The translations under genes and the position numbers were made by a program. From Bacillota bacterium (lineage in GTDB: Bacteria; Bacillota; Dethiobacteria; DTU022; JAAZDU01), in contig JAAZDU010000332.1 in assembly GCA_012512665.1 (NCBI GenBank), positions 1 to 6,091 of the forward strand: a stretch of 6,091 nucleotides of DNA. Direction: 5' to 3'. Shown piece by piece: positions 1 through 6,091 of the stretch. Position 1 is the first letter of the stretch; the number at the start of each line of letters is the position of its first letter. Under the pieces are notes generated by a model, which did no database searches, had not been told where the DNA came from, and was given only the letters and a program-made list of their open reading frames with translations.

Positions 1-10
1 TAATTTAATT

Positions 11-48
11 GCCCTGTTCATCCTTTAAATATCTTACCAGGGCTTTTT
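11..48 (+). terminator. Leader rho-independent terminator, probably the expression platform of an FMN riboswitch
   Basis: GCCCTG at 11-16 pairs perfectly with CAGGGC at 38-43, and a run of five T (44-48) follows directly. This has the form of an intrinsic terminator, although the 21-base AT-rich loop is long. It sits about 35 bases before ribD, the first gene of a riboflavin operon. Such operons in Bacillota are commonly controlled by an FMN riboswitch (RFN element) that uses a terminator of this kind. Seen: the stem and T-run. Inferred: the riboswitch link, because the conserved aptamer would lie upstream of base 1 and is not in this window. It could instead be the terminator of an upstream gene, but its closeness to ribD and the lack of a clear promoter after it favour attenuation. 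Confidence 0.6.
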
Positions 49-62
49 ATATCGATATAAAA
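45..62. repeat. Perfect 18-base palindrome in the ribD leader
   Basis: TTTTATATCGATATAAAA is exactly self-complementary about the centre 53/54. It overlaps the end of the terminator T-run and stops four bases before the ribD ribosome binding site. It could be a dimeric regulator site, a small RNA hairpin near the RBS, or chance in AT-rich leader DNA. The sequence does not decide between these. Confidence 0.5.
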
Positions 63-65
63 GAC

Positions 66-71
66 GAGGTG
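66..71 (+). promoter_or_regulatory. Ribosome binding site of ribD
   Basis: GAGGTG matches the anti-Shine-Dalgarno consensus and lies 10 bases before the ATG at 82. It supports that start, which gives the usual short leader before the deaminase core (the tract around residues 6-30 that contains SPNPVVGA). Confidence 0.75.
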
Positions 72-81
72 TTTTTACTTT

Positions 82-1248
82 ATGGATTCAGAGGAGCGGT
101 ATATGTGGATGGCTCTGGATCTGGCCCGTCGCGGCCAGGGGCGAACAAGCCCCAACCCTGTTGTGGGTGCGGTACTGGTGAAGGATGGAGAAGTGGTAGG
201 CACAGGATACCATCAAAACGCTGGAGGCCCCCACGCAGAGATTTTTGCCCTAGAAGAGGCAGGAAACAGGGCCAGGGGTGCTACACTTTATGTCAATTTG
301 GAGCCCTGTGTACACTATGGTAAAACCCCTCCTTGTGTTGATGCTATTATCAAAGCGGGTGTAAAAAAAGTCGTTATTGCCACTGAAGATCCCAACCCTG
401 AAGTTAGGGGGAAGGGTATTAAAAAGCTTAGAGAAAATGGGATAAGAGTTAAAACCGGCGTTTTAGAAGAAAAGGCTTTGCGTTTGAACGAAGTCTTTTT
501 TAAATATATTCAAACAGGAATGCCTTTTATTACAGTGAAAGCTGCTATGACTCTTGACGGCAAGATCGCCACATCAACAGGAGAATCGCGCTGGATTACA
601 GGAGAAAAGGCAAGAAAATATGTCCATAAGCTCCGTTATTATGCCGATGGTATTGTGGTTGGTATTAGGACAGTATTAGCAGATGATCCCCTTCTAACTG
701 TGCGCCTGGAGGGTTATGAAAGAAAGGGGCCAAAAAGGATTGTGGTAGATAGCAAGGCTAGCTTACCTTTGAATGCTAGAGTAATAACTGCCTCCGATCC
801 CACCGATACTATCCTGGCAACCACAGAAAAAGCTCCTTTAGAAAAAAGGAAAGCTTTGGCTGAAAAGGGTGTAGAAGTGCTGGTCCTGCCAGAAAAAAAT
901 GACAGAGTGGATCTTAAGGCCCTTATGAAGGCTCTAGGCGAAAGAAAAATGAGCAATATCCTGGTGGAAGGGGGCGGCACGTTAAATTATGCTCTCCTGG
1001 AGGAAAACCTAGTTGATAAATTGTATATTTTTATTGCTCCTTTGCTAATTGGCGGCGCTAAAGCGCAAACTCCTCTTGCAGGTGAGGGGATTAAGAGCAT
1101 TAAGGATGCGCGTATCGTGAGAGAAATTGAGCTCAAGCAATTTGATGGCGACCTGCTGCTTATAGGCTACCCGGAAAAAAGGGGTGATCAGAATATTCAC
1201 AGGTATTATAGAGGAACTGGGGACAGTGTTGTCCGTGCAATTTCATGA
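82..1248 (+). CDS. ribD: Bifunctional riboflavin biosynthesis protein RibD (pyrimidine deaminase / uracil reductase)
   Basis: Cytoplasmic enzyme that carries out two successive steps after GTP ring opening. It deaminates the diaminopyrimidine ribosylamino phosphate, then reduces the ribosyl group to ribityl with NADPH. The N-terminal CMP/dCMP-deaminase-like domain (about 1-145) shows HAE at 51-53 and EPCVHYGKTPPC at 74-85. These supply zinc ligands H51, C76 and C85 and the proton-shuttling E53. The C-terminal reductase domain (about 148-363) shows KAAMTLDGKIAT (153-164), SRWITG (169-174), GIRTVLADDPLLTVR (194-208) and EGGGTLNYALL (296-306). As read, the protein has 388 residues, against roughly 360-370 for the family. 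The excess is a tail from about residue 367 encoded inside the start of ribE, in another frame. A one-base indel in the A6G4 run at 1175-1184 would instead end the protein at residue 368, at the TGA at 1185-1187. First gene of the operon; function secure, C-terminus doubtful. Confidence 0.95.
   Translation: MDSEERYMWMALDLARRGQGRTSPNPVVGAVLVKDGEVVGTGYHQNAGGPHAEIFALEEAGNRARGATLYVNLEPCVHYGKTPPCVDAIIKAGVKKVVIATEDPNPEVRGKGIKKLRENGIRVKTGVLEEKALRLNEVFFKYIQTGMPFITVKAAMTLDGKIATSTGESRWITGEKARKYVHKLRYYADGIVVGIRTVLADDPLLTVRLEGYERKGPKRIVVDSKASLPLNARVITASDPTDTILATTEKAPLEKRKALAEKGVEVLVLPEKNDRVDLKALMKALGERKMSNILVEGGGTLNYALLEENLVDKLYIFIAPLLIGGAKAQTPLAGEGIKSIKDARIVREIELKQFDGDLLLIGYPEKRGDQNIHRYYRGTGDSVVRAIS
1173..1187 (+). 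other. A6G4 homopolymer run with hidden TGA: probable ribD frameshift site
   Basis: The stretch GGAAAAAAGGGGTGA covers the ribD-ribE junction. In the ribD frame it reads GAA AAA AGG GGT and passes through. Adding one base to either run, or a -1 ribosomal slip on the A-run, gives AAG GGG TGA and ends ribD at 1187. That stop would form a 4-base GTGA overlap with the ribE GTG start at 1184, a very common coupled-gene junction. The heptamer AAAAAAG is present but not phased as a classical X XXY YYZ -1 site (codons are GAA AAA AGG). A natural indel or a homopolymer sequencing error is therefore more likely than programmed shifting. Confidence 0.5.
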
Positions 1249-1846
1249 AAGAGATTCTTTTTTGGAAATTAAAGCCCCTCGCATTTTTCCAGGCTTGGAA
1301 ATGGGAGATAGTATAGCTGTCAACGGAGTTTGTTTGACGGCTTCAGGCCTGGCAAAAGATAGTTTTCGTGCAGATGTTATGCCGGAAACCATGCGGCAGA
1401 CAAACCTTCACATGCTAACACCTGGAGAAAGGGTGAACCTGGAGAGGGCTCTAACGCCTTCTTCCCGTATAGGAGGCCATTTTGTCAGCGGCCATGTGGA
1501 CGGTGTGGGCAAAATTACCAGGAAAAAGCTGGAGGGCAATGCTATTGTTTTCACAGTGAAAGCGCCTCAGTCAGTGCTGCGCTATACTGTAGAGAGGGGT
1601 TCCATTGCTGTTGATGGTATTAGCCTAACAGTAATAGAAATAGAAAAAGTAAAACAGGAATTTTCAGTATCCATTATTCCCCACACGGCCTCTTTAACTA
1701 CTCTGGGCTTTAAAAGAGTTGGAGATATCGTAAACTTAGAATCCGACATGCTGGCTAAATATGTAGCAAATTTTTTGGCTGAAAGAGACAAGGGTCCGGG
1801 TAGCAATATTACCGAGGAATATTTAAAAGAAAAAGGCTTTTTTTAA
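1184..1846 (+). CDS. ribE: Riboflavin synthase, alpha subunit
   Basis: Catalyses the last step of the pathway. Two molecules of 6,7-dimethyl-8-ribityllumazine dismutate to riboflavin and the pyrimidine that RibH reuses. The 220 residues fit the family (about 200-220) and form two similar lumazine-binding barrels. The N barrel (about 1-97) has FTGIIEELG (5-13) and [13 protein letters not shown] (41-53). The C barrel (about 98-195) has [11 protein letters not shown] (97-107), the matching [12 protein letters not shown] (139-150) and [10 protein letters not shown] (165-174). A C-terminal tail used for trimer contacts in this family follows. The GTG start is chosen because the family normally begins at M-F-T-G; here Met is replaced by Ile (ATA) and the nearest upstream start codon is this GTG, giving V/M-I-R-I-F-T-G. 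Only a weak GGA lies eight bases upstream, so translation probably depends on coupling to ribD. It overlaps the annotated ribD by 65 bases and is followed 13 bases later by ribBA. Confidence 0.95.
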   Translation: MIRIFTGIIEELGTVLSVQFHERDSFLEIKAPRIFPGLEMGDSIAVNGVCLTASGLAKDSFRADVMPETMRQTNLHMLTPGERVNLERALTPSSRIGGHFVSGHVDGVGKITRKKLEGNAIVFTVKAPQSVLRYTVERGSIAVDGISLTVIEIEKVKQEFSVSIIPHTASLTTLGFKRVGDIVNLESDMLAKYVANFLAERDKGPGSNITEEYLKEKGFF

Positions 1847-1851
1847 AGGAG
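1845..1851 (+). promoter_or_regulatory. Ribosome binding site of ribBA
   Basis: AAAGGAG overlaps the last two bases of the ribE stop codon and lies 8 bases before the ATG at 1860. It fixes that start and indicates tight coupling of ribE and ribBA. Confidence 0.8.
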
Positions 1852-1859
1852 CGAGTTTA

Positions 1860-3068
1860 ATGTCGGAATTCAATACTATTGAAGAGGCAATAGATGAAAT
1901 AAAAAAAGGTAATATGGTTATTGTTGTGGATGACGAGGACAGGGAAAATGAAGGTGACCTGGTTATGGCTGCCGAAAAAGTTACTCCGGAGGCCATAAAC
2001 TTTATGGTTAAATACGGGAGAGGGCTAGTTTGTGTTCCTTTGGATAAAAAAAGGGCTTTGGACTTAAATCTTCCCCTTATGGTTTCTCGCAGCACCGATA
2101 GTTTGGAAACAGCCTTTACAGTATCTATCGATGCCAAAACGACCAAAACAGGTATTTCTGCTTATGAAAGGGCAGAGACAGTAAAAAAGATAATTGACCC
2201 CGAAGCAGGCCCCGACGACTTTGTGCGTCCCGGGCACATTTTTCCCCTGGTGGCCAAAGATGGCGGAGTATTGCGCAGGGCTGGCCATACAGAAGCAGCA
2301 GTAGACCTGGCGAAATTGGCTGGCTTTTACCCTGCAGGTGTTATCTGTGAGGTTCTTAGCGATGATGGCACTATGGCCCGCGTTCCAGAGCTCATGAAAT
2401 TTGCTAAGAAATTTAATCTAAAAATAATCACCATAGCAGACTTGATTCAATTCCGTATGAGGAAGGAAAAACTTGTTTCAAGGGCAGCTACTACCGAACT
2501 TCCCACAGCATACGGGCATTTCCAGCTCATTGCCTATGAAAATTCAGTAGACAATGAGACTCATCTGGCCTTGGTGAAAGGTGAAATAGACCCTGAGAAG
2601 CCAGTCTTAGTGCGTGTGCACTCAGAATGCCTTACAGGGGATGTTTTTAGTTCCTTGCGCTGCGATTGTGGTAACCAGCTGGTCCAGGCTATGGCACAAA
2701 TTGAAAAAGAAGGTTCTGGTGTCCTGGTATATATGAGGCAGGAAGGAAGGGGCATCGGCCTGTTAAATAAAATAAAGGCTTATTGTTTACAGGATAAAGG
2801 GAAAGATACAGTTGAGGCTAACGAGGCGCTTGGTTTTGCCCCAGATTTGAGGGATTATGGTGTTGGTGCCCAGATACTGGTAGATTTAGGTGTCAAGAAA
2901 ATGAGGCTTTTAACCAACAACCCAAGGAAGATAAAGGGATTGGAGGGTTACGGCTTAACCATTGTAGAAAGGGTTCCTCTGGAAATTCCTCCTAGCAGGT
3001 ACAACTGTGCCTATTTAAATACGAAGAAAGAGAAATTGGGACACCTTTTAAATACAGGAAACAAATAG
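1860..3068 (+). CDS. ribBA: Bifunctional 3,4-dihydroxy-2-butanone-4-phosphate synthase / GTP cyclohydrolase II
   Basis: Supplies both branches of riboflavin synthesis. The N-terminal RibB domain (about 1-202) converts ribulose 5-phosphate to 3,4-dihydroxy-2-butanone 4-phosphate and formate. It shows the acidic metal-binding loop [10 protein letters not shown] (24-33), [10 protein letters not shown] (99-108), RPGHIFPL (123-130) and AGHTEA (141-146) with the metal-binding His143. The C-terminal RibA domain (about 205-400) opens GTP, releasing formate and pyrophosphate. Zinc ligands C257, C268 and C270 have the same 11 and 2 spacing as E. coli RibA C54/C65/C67. RQEGRGIGL lies at 293-301, and Y308, D329 and R331 match E. 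coli Y105, D126 and R128 at the same offset. At 402 residues it has the normal length of a RibBA fusion. With both sites intact it should be truly bifunctional, unlike fusions in which one half has decayed. It lies 13 bases after ribE and 34 bases before ribH. Confidence 0.97.
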   Translation: MSEFNTIEEAIDEIKKGNMVIVVDDEDRENEGDLVMAAEKVTPEAINFMVKYGRGLVCVPLDKKRALDLNLPLMVSRSTDSLETAFTVSIDAKTTKTGISAYERAETVKKIIDPEAGPDDFVRPGHIFPLVAKDGGVLRRAGHTEAAVDLAKLAGFYPAGVICEVLSDDGTMARVPELMKFAKKFNLKIITIADLIQFRMRKEKLVSRAATTELPTAYGHFQLIAYENSVDNETHLALVKGEIDPEKPVLVRVHSECLTGDVFSSLRCDCGNQLVQAMAQIEKEGSGVLVYMRQEGRGIGLLNKIKAYCLQDKGKDTVEANEALGFAPDLRDYGVGAQILVDLGVKKMRLLTNNPRKIKGLEGYGLTIVERVPLEIPPSRYNCAYLNTKKEKLGHLLNTGNK

Positions 3069-3086
3069 ACGGTGATCTTTTTATAT

Positions 3087-3094
3087 AAAGGGGG
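3087..3094 (+). promoter_or_regulatory. Ribosome binding site deciding the TTG start of ribH
   Basis: AAAGGGGG lies 8 bases before TTG at 3103. No in-frame ATG or GTG occurs between the upstream in-frame TGA (3073-3075) and this point, so the RBS and the TTG together define the start. The run of five G is strong for the site and may offset the weak TTG. Confidence 0.7.
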
Positions 3095-3102
3095 AAAAAT
3101 AT

Positions 3103-3576
3103 TTGTACAAGCAGTATGAAGGCCATATTAGCGGCAAAGGTTTCCGTTTTGCTATTGTCGTCAGCAGGTTTAATGAATTTATTACCAGTAAACTATTAAC
3201 AGGAGCGCTTGATGCACTCAAGCGCCATGAAGCAGAGGATGAAAATATTGAAATTGCCTGGGTACCAGGGGCCTTTGAATTGCCGCTGGTTGCTCAAAAG
3301 ATGGCAGCGAGCAAGAAGTATGACGCTGTTATTTGCCTGGGTACTGTTATCAGGGGGGCAACCCCTCATTTTGAATACGTAGCGGCTGAGGTGTCGAAGG
3401 GAATAGCCCGCGTTTCCTTTGAGACAGGGGTTCCAGTTATTTTTGGTATTATCACGGCAGACAACCTGGAGCAGGCTATTGAACGGGCAGGCAGCAAGGC
3501 TGGAAACAAAGGATGGGACGCTTCTTTAAGCGCTATGGAAATGGCAAGCCTGCTTAAAAATATCCCACTTAGTTGA
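3103..3576 (+). CDS. ribH: 6,7-dimethyl-8-ribityllumazine synthase (riboflavin synthase beta subunit)
   Basis: Condenses 5-amino-6-ribitylaminouracil with the RibB product to form the lumazine that RibE uses. At 157 residues it has the usual length. Visible motifs are SRFNEFIT (21-28), with the ring-stacking Phe23; VPGAFELP (54-61); [14 protein letters not shown] (80-93); and [18 protein letters not shown] (120-137). H89, R128 and the A86-T87 phosphate-binding pair correspond to B. subtilis H88, R127 and A85-T86 with a constant offset of one, so the active site at the subunit interface looks complete. Family members form pentamers, often 60-subunit icosahedral capsids that can enclose the RibE trimer. 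The nearby ribE gene is consistent with that, but the assembly state cannot be read from sequence. Translation starts at TTG, the only start codon available in frame. Last gene of the rib operon; polA starts 31 bases after its stop. Confidence 0.96.
   Translation: MYKQYEGHISGKGFRFAIVVSRFNEFITSKLLTGALDALKRHEAEDENIEIAWVPGAFELPLVAQKMAASKKYDAVICLGTVIRGATPHFEYVAAEVSKGIARVSFETGVPVIFGIITADNLEQAIERAGSKAGNKGWDASLSAMEMASLLKNIPLS
3205..3225 (+). repeat. Perfect 8-bp hairpin inside ribH
   Basis: GCGCTTGA (3205-3212) and TCAAGCGC (3218-3225) are exact reverse complements around the 5-base loop TGCAC. They lie in ribH codons 35-41, which encode part of an ordinary helix. No T-run follows, so it is not an intrinsic terminator. 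It may be a local mRNA structure, or chance. Confidence 0.45.
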
Positions 3577-3579
3577 ACA

Positions 3580-3585
3580 TATAAT
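3580..3585 (+). promoter_or_regulatory. Possible -10 element of a polA promoter
   Basis: TATAAT, a perfect sigma-70/SigA -10 hexamer, lies just after the ribH stop and 22 bases before the polA ATG. No good -35 is seen at the usual 16-18 base distance: TTAAAA at 3554-3559 matches TTGACA at four positions, but the spacer would be 20. No extended -10 TG is present. The gap is AT-rich, so a chance match is quite possible. If real, it would give polA expression independent of flavin control. Confidence 0.3.
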
Positions 3586-3596
3586 TAAATCATTGC

Positions 3597-3602
3597 AAGG
3601 AG
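3597..3602 (+). promoter_or_regulatory. Ribosome binding site of polA
   Basis: AAGGAG lies 5 bases before the ATG at 3608. It supports that start, which places the conserved LLLLDGHS segment at residues 10-17, as expected for the 5' nuclease domain. Confidence 0.75.
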
Positions 3603-3607
3603 ATATT

Positions 3608-6091
3608 ATGACAAAAGAAACCCTAGCCAAAAAATTACTTTTACTGGATGGGCATAGCCTTGCTTTTAGGGCTTTTTATGCCCTTCCTCTTTTGCAGACA
3701 AAAAAAGGGCTTTATACCAATGCTGTATACGGTTTTACCACCATGCTGCTGCGCCTATTAAAGGAAGAAAAGCCAAACTATGTAGTTGTAACCTTTGATC
3801 ACAAGGCCCCAACCTTTCGGCATCAACTGTCAGAACAATATAAGGCACACCGGAAGGAGCCACCGGGTGAGTTTGCCGGTCAAGTTGATATGATTAGGAG
3901 GTTGCTGCAGGCACTTCATGTCTCTTATGTGGAGATGGAGGGTTTTGAAGCAGATGATATTCTGGGGACCCTGGCTAAAAAAGCAGAGGGAGAAGGGATG
4001 CAAAGTGTTATAGTAACTGGTGATTTGGATCTTTTACAACTTGTATCGCCCCTTATCGAAGTGCTGGTAACTAAAAAAGGAATTTCTCAATTGAAAAGAT
4101 TTACACCGCAAAAAGTAAGAGAACACTACGGCCTTGAAGCTTCCCAGTTGGCAGACTATCGAGGCCTAAAAGGGGATCCTTCGGATAATATTCCCGGTGT
4201 GCCCGGTATTGGCAGCAAAACAGCAGTGTCGCTTCTTCAAGAATATGGGACCCTTGACAATTTGCTAGAGTCTAAACATTTAATTAAACAGAAAAAAGTG
4301 CGGGAAAACCTGTGCCGTTATGAGGAGCAGGCCGTGCTCAGCCAAAAGCTGGCACAAATTTGTTGCAAGGTGCCCATTACTTTTTCTATAGAGGAATGTT
4401 CTTACAGAGAACCTGACAAGAAAGCTTTGCGCAATCTTTTCCAGGAGTGGGAGTTTAATTCTCTTATGGAAAGTTTATCTCTCCACCCTGAAGAGGAAGA
4501 TGAGATTTTTGCCGAGCCGTCTTTAGCCGTTATTGCTGGGGAAGAAGATTTTTTAAGGCTCCTTGCTCGTTTAGAGAAAACTGCTGCTGCTGCTTTTTTG
4601 TTTGATATAGAACCATTACATTTTCGTAAGGGAAGGCTGAATGGTTTAGCTGTTGCCCTTTCTGAGGAGGAAGGTTTTTATATCCAGCTAAATGAAAAGT
4701 TGCAACCGGAGTATATTCTGAAATCTTTGCAGTTTTATTTCCAGGATGCCAGCAAGCAAAAATATTTTCATGATATAAAATTATGCAGGAACATTCTTGC
4801 CAACTACAATATTGCTCTCTCACCGCCTTTTTTTGACTCCCTGTTGGCTGCATATCTTCTGCAGCCAGGATGGAACACTTATGAACCGGCAGTTTTGGCC
4901 AGGGAATACCTTGGTAAGAACATTAAAGAGCCTGATAAAAAAGTTTCAACTGAAGAAAAGCAAAGGCAAAGGCAATGTTACTTGCTCGAGAGCTGTAAAG
5001 CAATGATACCCCTTCAAAACTATCTCTCCTCTGAAATTAAGGCCAAGGATTTGGAAGAGCTTTATCAAAAACTGGAGTTACCCCTGGCCGATGTTCTGGC
5101 GGCTATGGAGAGGCACGGTATTGGCCTGGATGGGGAGACTCTGCAGCATCTGGCAGATGATTTTTCCAGGCGGATGGAAGATCTAGAAAGAGAAATCTAT
5201 ACTCTGGCAGGGGGTGCCTTCAATTTAAATTCGCCCAAGCAATTAAGCTATGTTCTCTTTGAGAAAATGGGCATCCGTCCGCTCAAGAAGACCAAAACTG
5301 GTTTTTCCACCGATGCCAGTGTTTTAGAAGAGCTTGCGGTCAATCACGAAATAGCACAAAAAATATTGGATTACAGGTCCTTAATGAAATTAAAAACAAC
5401 ATACCTTGATGGTTTGCTTGCAGCTATGGAACGAAGAAAGGGATGCCTTTTTACAACTTTTAATCAAGCTGTGACAGCTACAGGGCGCTTAAGCAGCAGT
5501 GAACCTAACCTGCAGAATATACCTGTAAAGTGGGAAGAAGGGCGCCGGATTCGCCTTGCCTTTAAAGCTTGTAATAGTAAAAACCTGCTTCTAGCTGCTG
5601 ATTATTCCCAGATAGAGTTGAGGATACTGGCGCATTTATCACAGGATCCCCTCTTGCTGCAGGCTTTCAAGAAGGGGGAGGATATTCATGCTCGCACGGC
5701 AGCAGAAATTTTTGGAGTACCGCTCCAAGAGGTGGACAGCAATTTACGCAACAGGGCCAAGGCTGTTAATTTTGGCATTATTTATGGTATCAGCGATTAC
5801 GGGCTTTCCAGGGATTTGAAAATTTCCAGGGAGGAAGCTAGAACTTATATCGACAACTATTTCGAGCGCTACAAGGGTGTCCAGGATTTTATGAACCGCT
5901 GTATTGAAGAAGCTAGGGAAAAAGGCTATGTTAAAACCATCCTCAATAGAAGAAGGTACCTGCCCGAGCTTCATGATAGAAACTTTCAGCGCCGTAGCTT
6001 TGCTGAACGCATGGCCCGCAATACCCCTATTCAGGGGTCTGCTGCCGATGTTATTAAGCTGGCCATGCTCTCCTTATACAGAGATCTACAA
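3608..6091 (+). CDS. polA: DNA polymerase I, partial (3' end beyond window)
   Basis: Repair and Okazaki-fragment-processing polymerase. 828 codons are open to the window edge. By alignment to E. coli Pol I (palm offset 40), roughly 50 more residues are missing, including motif C (HDE) with the second catalytic Asp. The 5'-3' nuclease domain (about 1-295) has D14, D64, D116, D117, D139 and D141, and the helix-hairpin-helix GDPSDNIPGVPGIG (189-202). The 3'-5' exonuclease domain (about 300-485) keeps D333-I-E335 (E. coli D355/E357), but the positions of D424 and D501 hold C393 and S462. Proofreading is therefore probably lost, as in Bacillus and Thermus enzymes. The polymerase domain (from about 490) has TATGRLSSSEPNLQNIP (623-639), motif A DYSQIELR (D665) and motif B with R714, K718, F722 and Y726 (E. 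coli R754, K758, F762, Y766). It also has the ERMARNTPIQGSAAD tract (800-814). Phe722 predicts discrimination against dideoxynucleotides. It lies 31 bases after ribH with no terminator between. Confidence 0.97.
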   Translation, partial: MTKETLAKKLLLLDGHSLAFRAFYALPLLQTKKGLYTNAVYGFTTMLLRLLKEEKPNYVVVTFDHKAPTFRHQLSEQYKAHRKEPPGEFAGQVDMIRRLLQALHVSYVEMEGFEADDILGTLAKKAEGEGMQSVIVTGDLDLLQLVSPLIEVLVTKKGISQLKRFTPQKVREHYGLEASQLADYRGLKGDPSDNIPGVPGIGSKTAVSLLQEYGTLDNLLESKHLIKQKKVRENLCRYEEQAVLSQKLAQICCKVPITFSIEECSYREPDKKALRNLFQEWEFNSLMESLSLHPEEEDEIFAEPSLAVIAGEEDFLRLLARLEKTAAAAFLFDIEPLHFRKGRLNGLAVALSEEEGFYIQLNEKLQPEYILKSLQFYFQDASKQKYFHDIKLCRNILANYNIALSPPFFDSLLAAYLLQPGWNTYEPAVLAREYLGKNIKEPDKKVSTEEKQRQRQCYLLESCKAMIPLQNYLSSEIKAKDLEELYQKLELPLADVLAAMERHGIGLDGETLQHLADDFSRRMEDLEREIYTLAGGAFNLNSPKQLSYVLFEKMGIRPLKKTKTGFSTDASVLEELAVNHEIAQKILDYRSLMKLKTTYLDGLLAAMERRKGCLFTTFNQAVTATGRLSSSEPNLQNIPVKWEEGRRIRLAFKACNSKNLLLAADYSQIELRILAHLSQDPLLLQAFKKGEDIHARTAAEIFGVPLQEVDSNLRNRAKAVNFGIIYGISDYGLSRDLKISREEARTYIDNYFERYKGVQDFMNRCIEEAREKGYVKTILNRRRYLPELHDRNFQRRSFAERMARNTPIQGSAADVIKLAMLSLYRDLQ

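Noticed and set aside
56..61. TATAAA before ribD as a -10 promoter element
   Set aside because: No acceptable -35 lies at 16-18 bases upstream, and a start here would leave almost no leader before the RBS; the match is explained by the palindrome and AT-rich composition.
9..323. 104-codon plus-strand open frame at the left edge
   Set aside because: It overlaps the well-supported ribD in another frame, has no RBS, and its Gly/Arg/Cys-rich product resembles no family; it is a shadow frame.
1823..2288. Minus-strand open frames opposite ribBA (1823-2146, 2064-2288)
   Set aside because: They are antisense to conserved codons of ribBA, lack ribosome binding sites and have no recognisable domains.
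4580..4593. Short CTG/GCT triplet repeat in polA
   Set aside because: It encodes four alanines just before the exonuclease I motif; too short to treat as a repeat locus and without any break in frame.
4530..4853. 107-codon minus-strand open frame opposite polA
   Set aside because: It lies over the degenerate exonuclease domain of polA, which is fully open on the plus strand; the product is low-complexity and Gln/Lys-rich without family features.
4797..5006. 69-codon plus-strand open frame within polA
   Set aside because: It is out of frame with the conserved polA reading and shows no RBS or motif; a shadow.
1..6091. Search for a novel system, mobile element, CRISPR array, tRNA or rRNA
   Set aside because: Coding density is nearly complete and every gene is a recognised housekeeping family. 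No direct repeats, transposase motifs or RNA gene signatures were seen by eye, so no new system is claimed.

Overview
The window is a compact, all-plus-strand bacterial segment. It carries a complete four-gene riboflavin (vitamin B2) biosynthesis operon in the order ribD-ribE-ribBA-ribH, followed after 31 bases by the first 828 codons of polA (DNA polymerase I), which runs off the right edge. The organism is most likely a Bacillota member, probably of the Clostridia. The reasons are the ribD-E-BA-H order, the fused RibBA, strong G-rich Shine-Dalgarno sites, use of GTG and TTG starts beside ATG, frequent AGG/AGA arginine codons, and a PolA whose proofreading domain is degenerate as in Bacillus. 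No genus is claimed.

Layout. Bases 1-81 are a leader fragment. It holds a GC-rich stem followed by a T-run (11-48), which looks like the terminator half of an FMN riboswitch whose aptamer would lie before the window. A perfect 18-base palindrome (45-62) overlaps the T-run, and the ribD ribosome binding site follows. Bases 82-3576 are the rib operon with very short or overlapping junctions. Bases 3577-3607 form the ribH-polA gap, which has no terminator, a perfect TATAAT hexamer and a good RBS. Bases 3608-6091 are polA without its last part. No gap exceeds 300 bases.

How the genes work together. The RibA half of RibBA opens GTP to a diaminopyrimidine, and RibD deaminates and reduces it. After dephosphorylation by an enzyme not encoded here, RibH condenses the product with the four-carbon unit made by the RibB half of RibBA. 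RibE dismutates the resulting lumazine to riboflavin. All recognised catalytic residues of these enzymes are present. PolA has no metabolic link to the pathway, but its position suggests at least partial co-transcription.

Nothing here looks like an undescribed system. The points worth a second look are a probable one-base frameshift at an A6G4 run at the ribD-ribE junction, a PolA exonuclease site in partial decay, the palindromic leader element and the unusual-looking rib-polA linkage.
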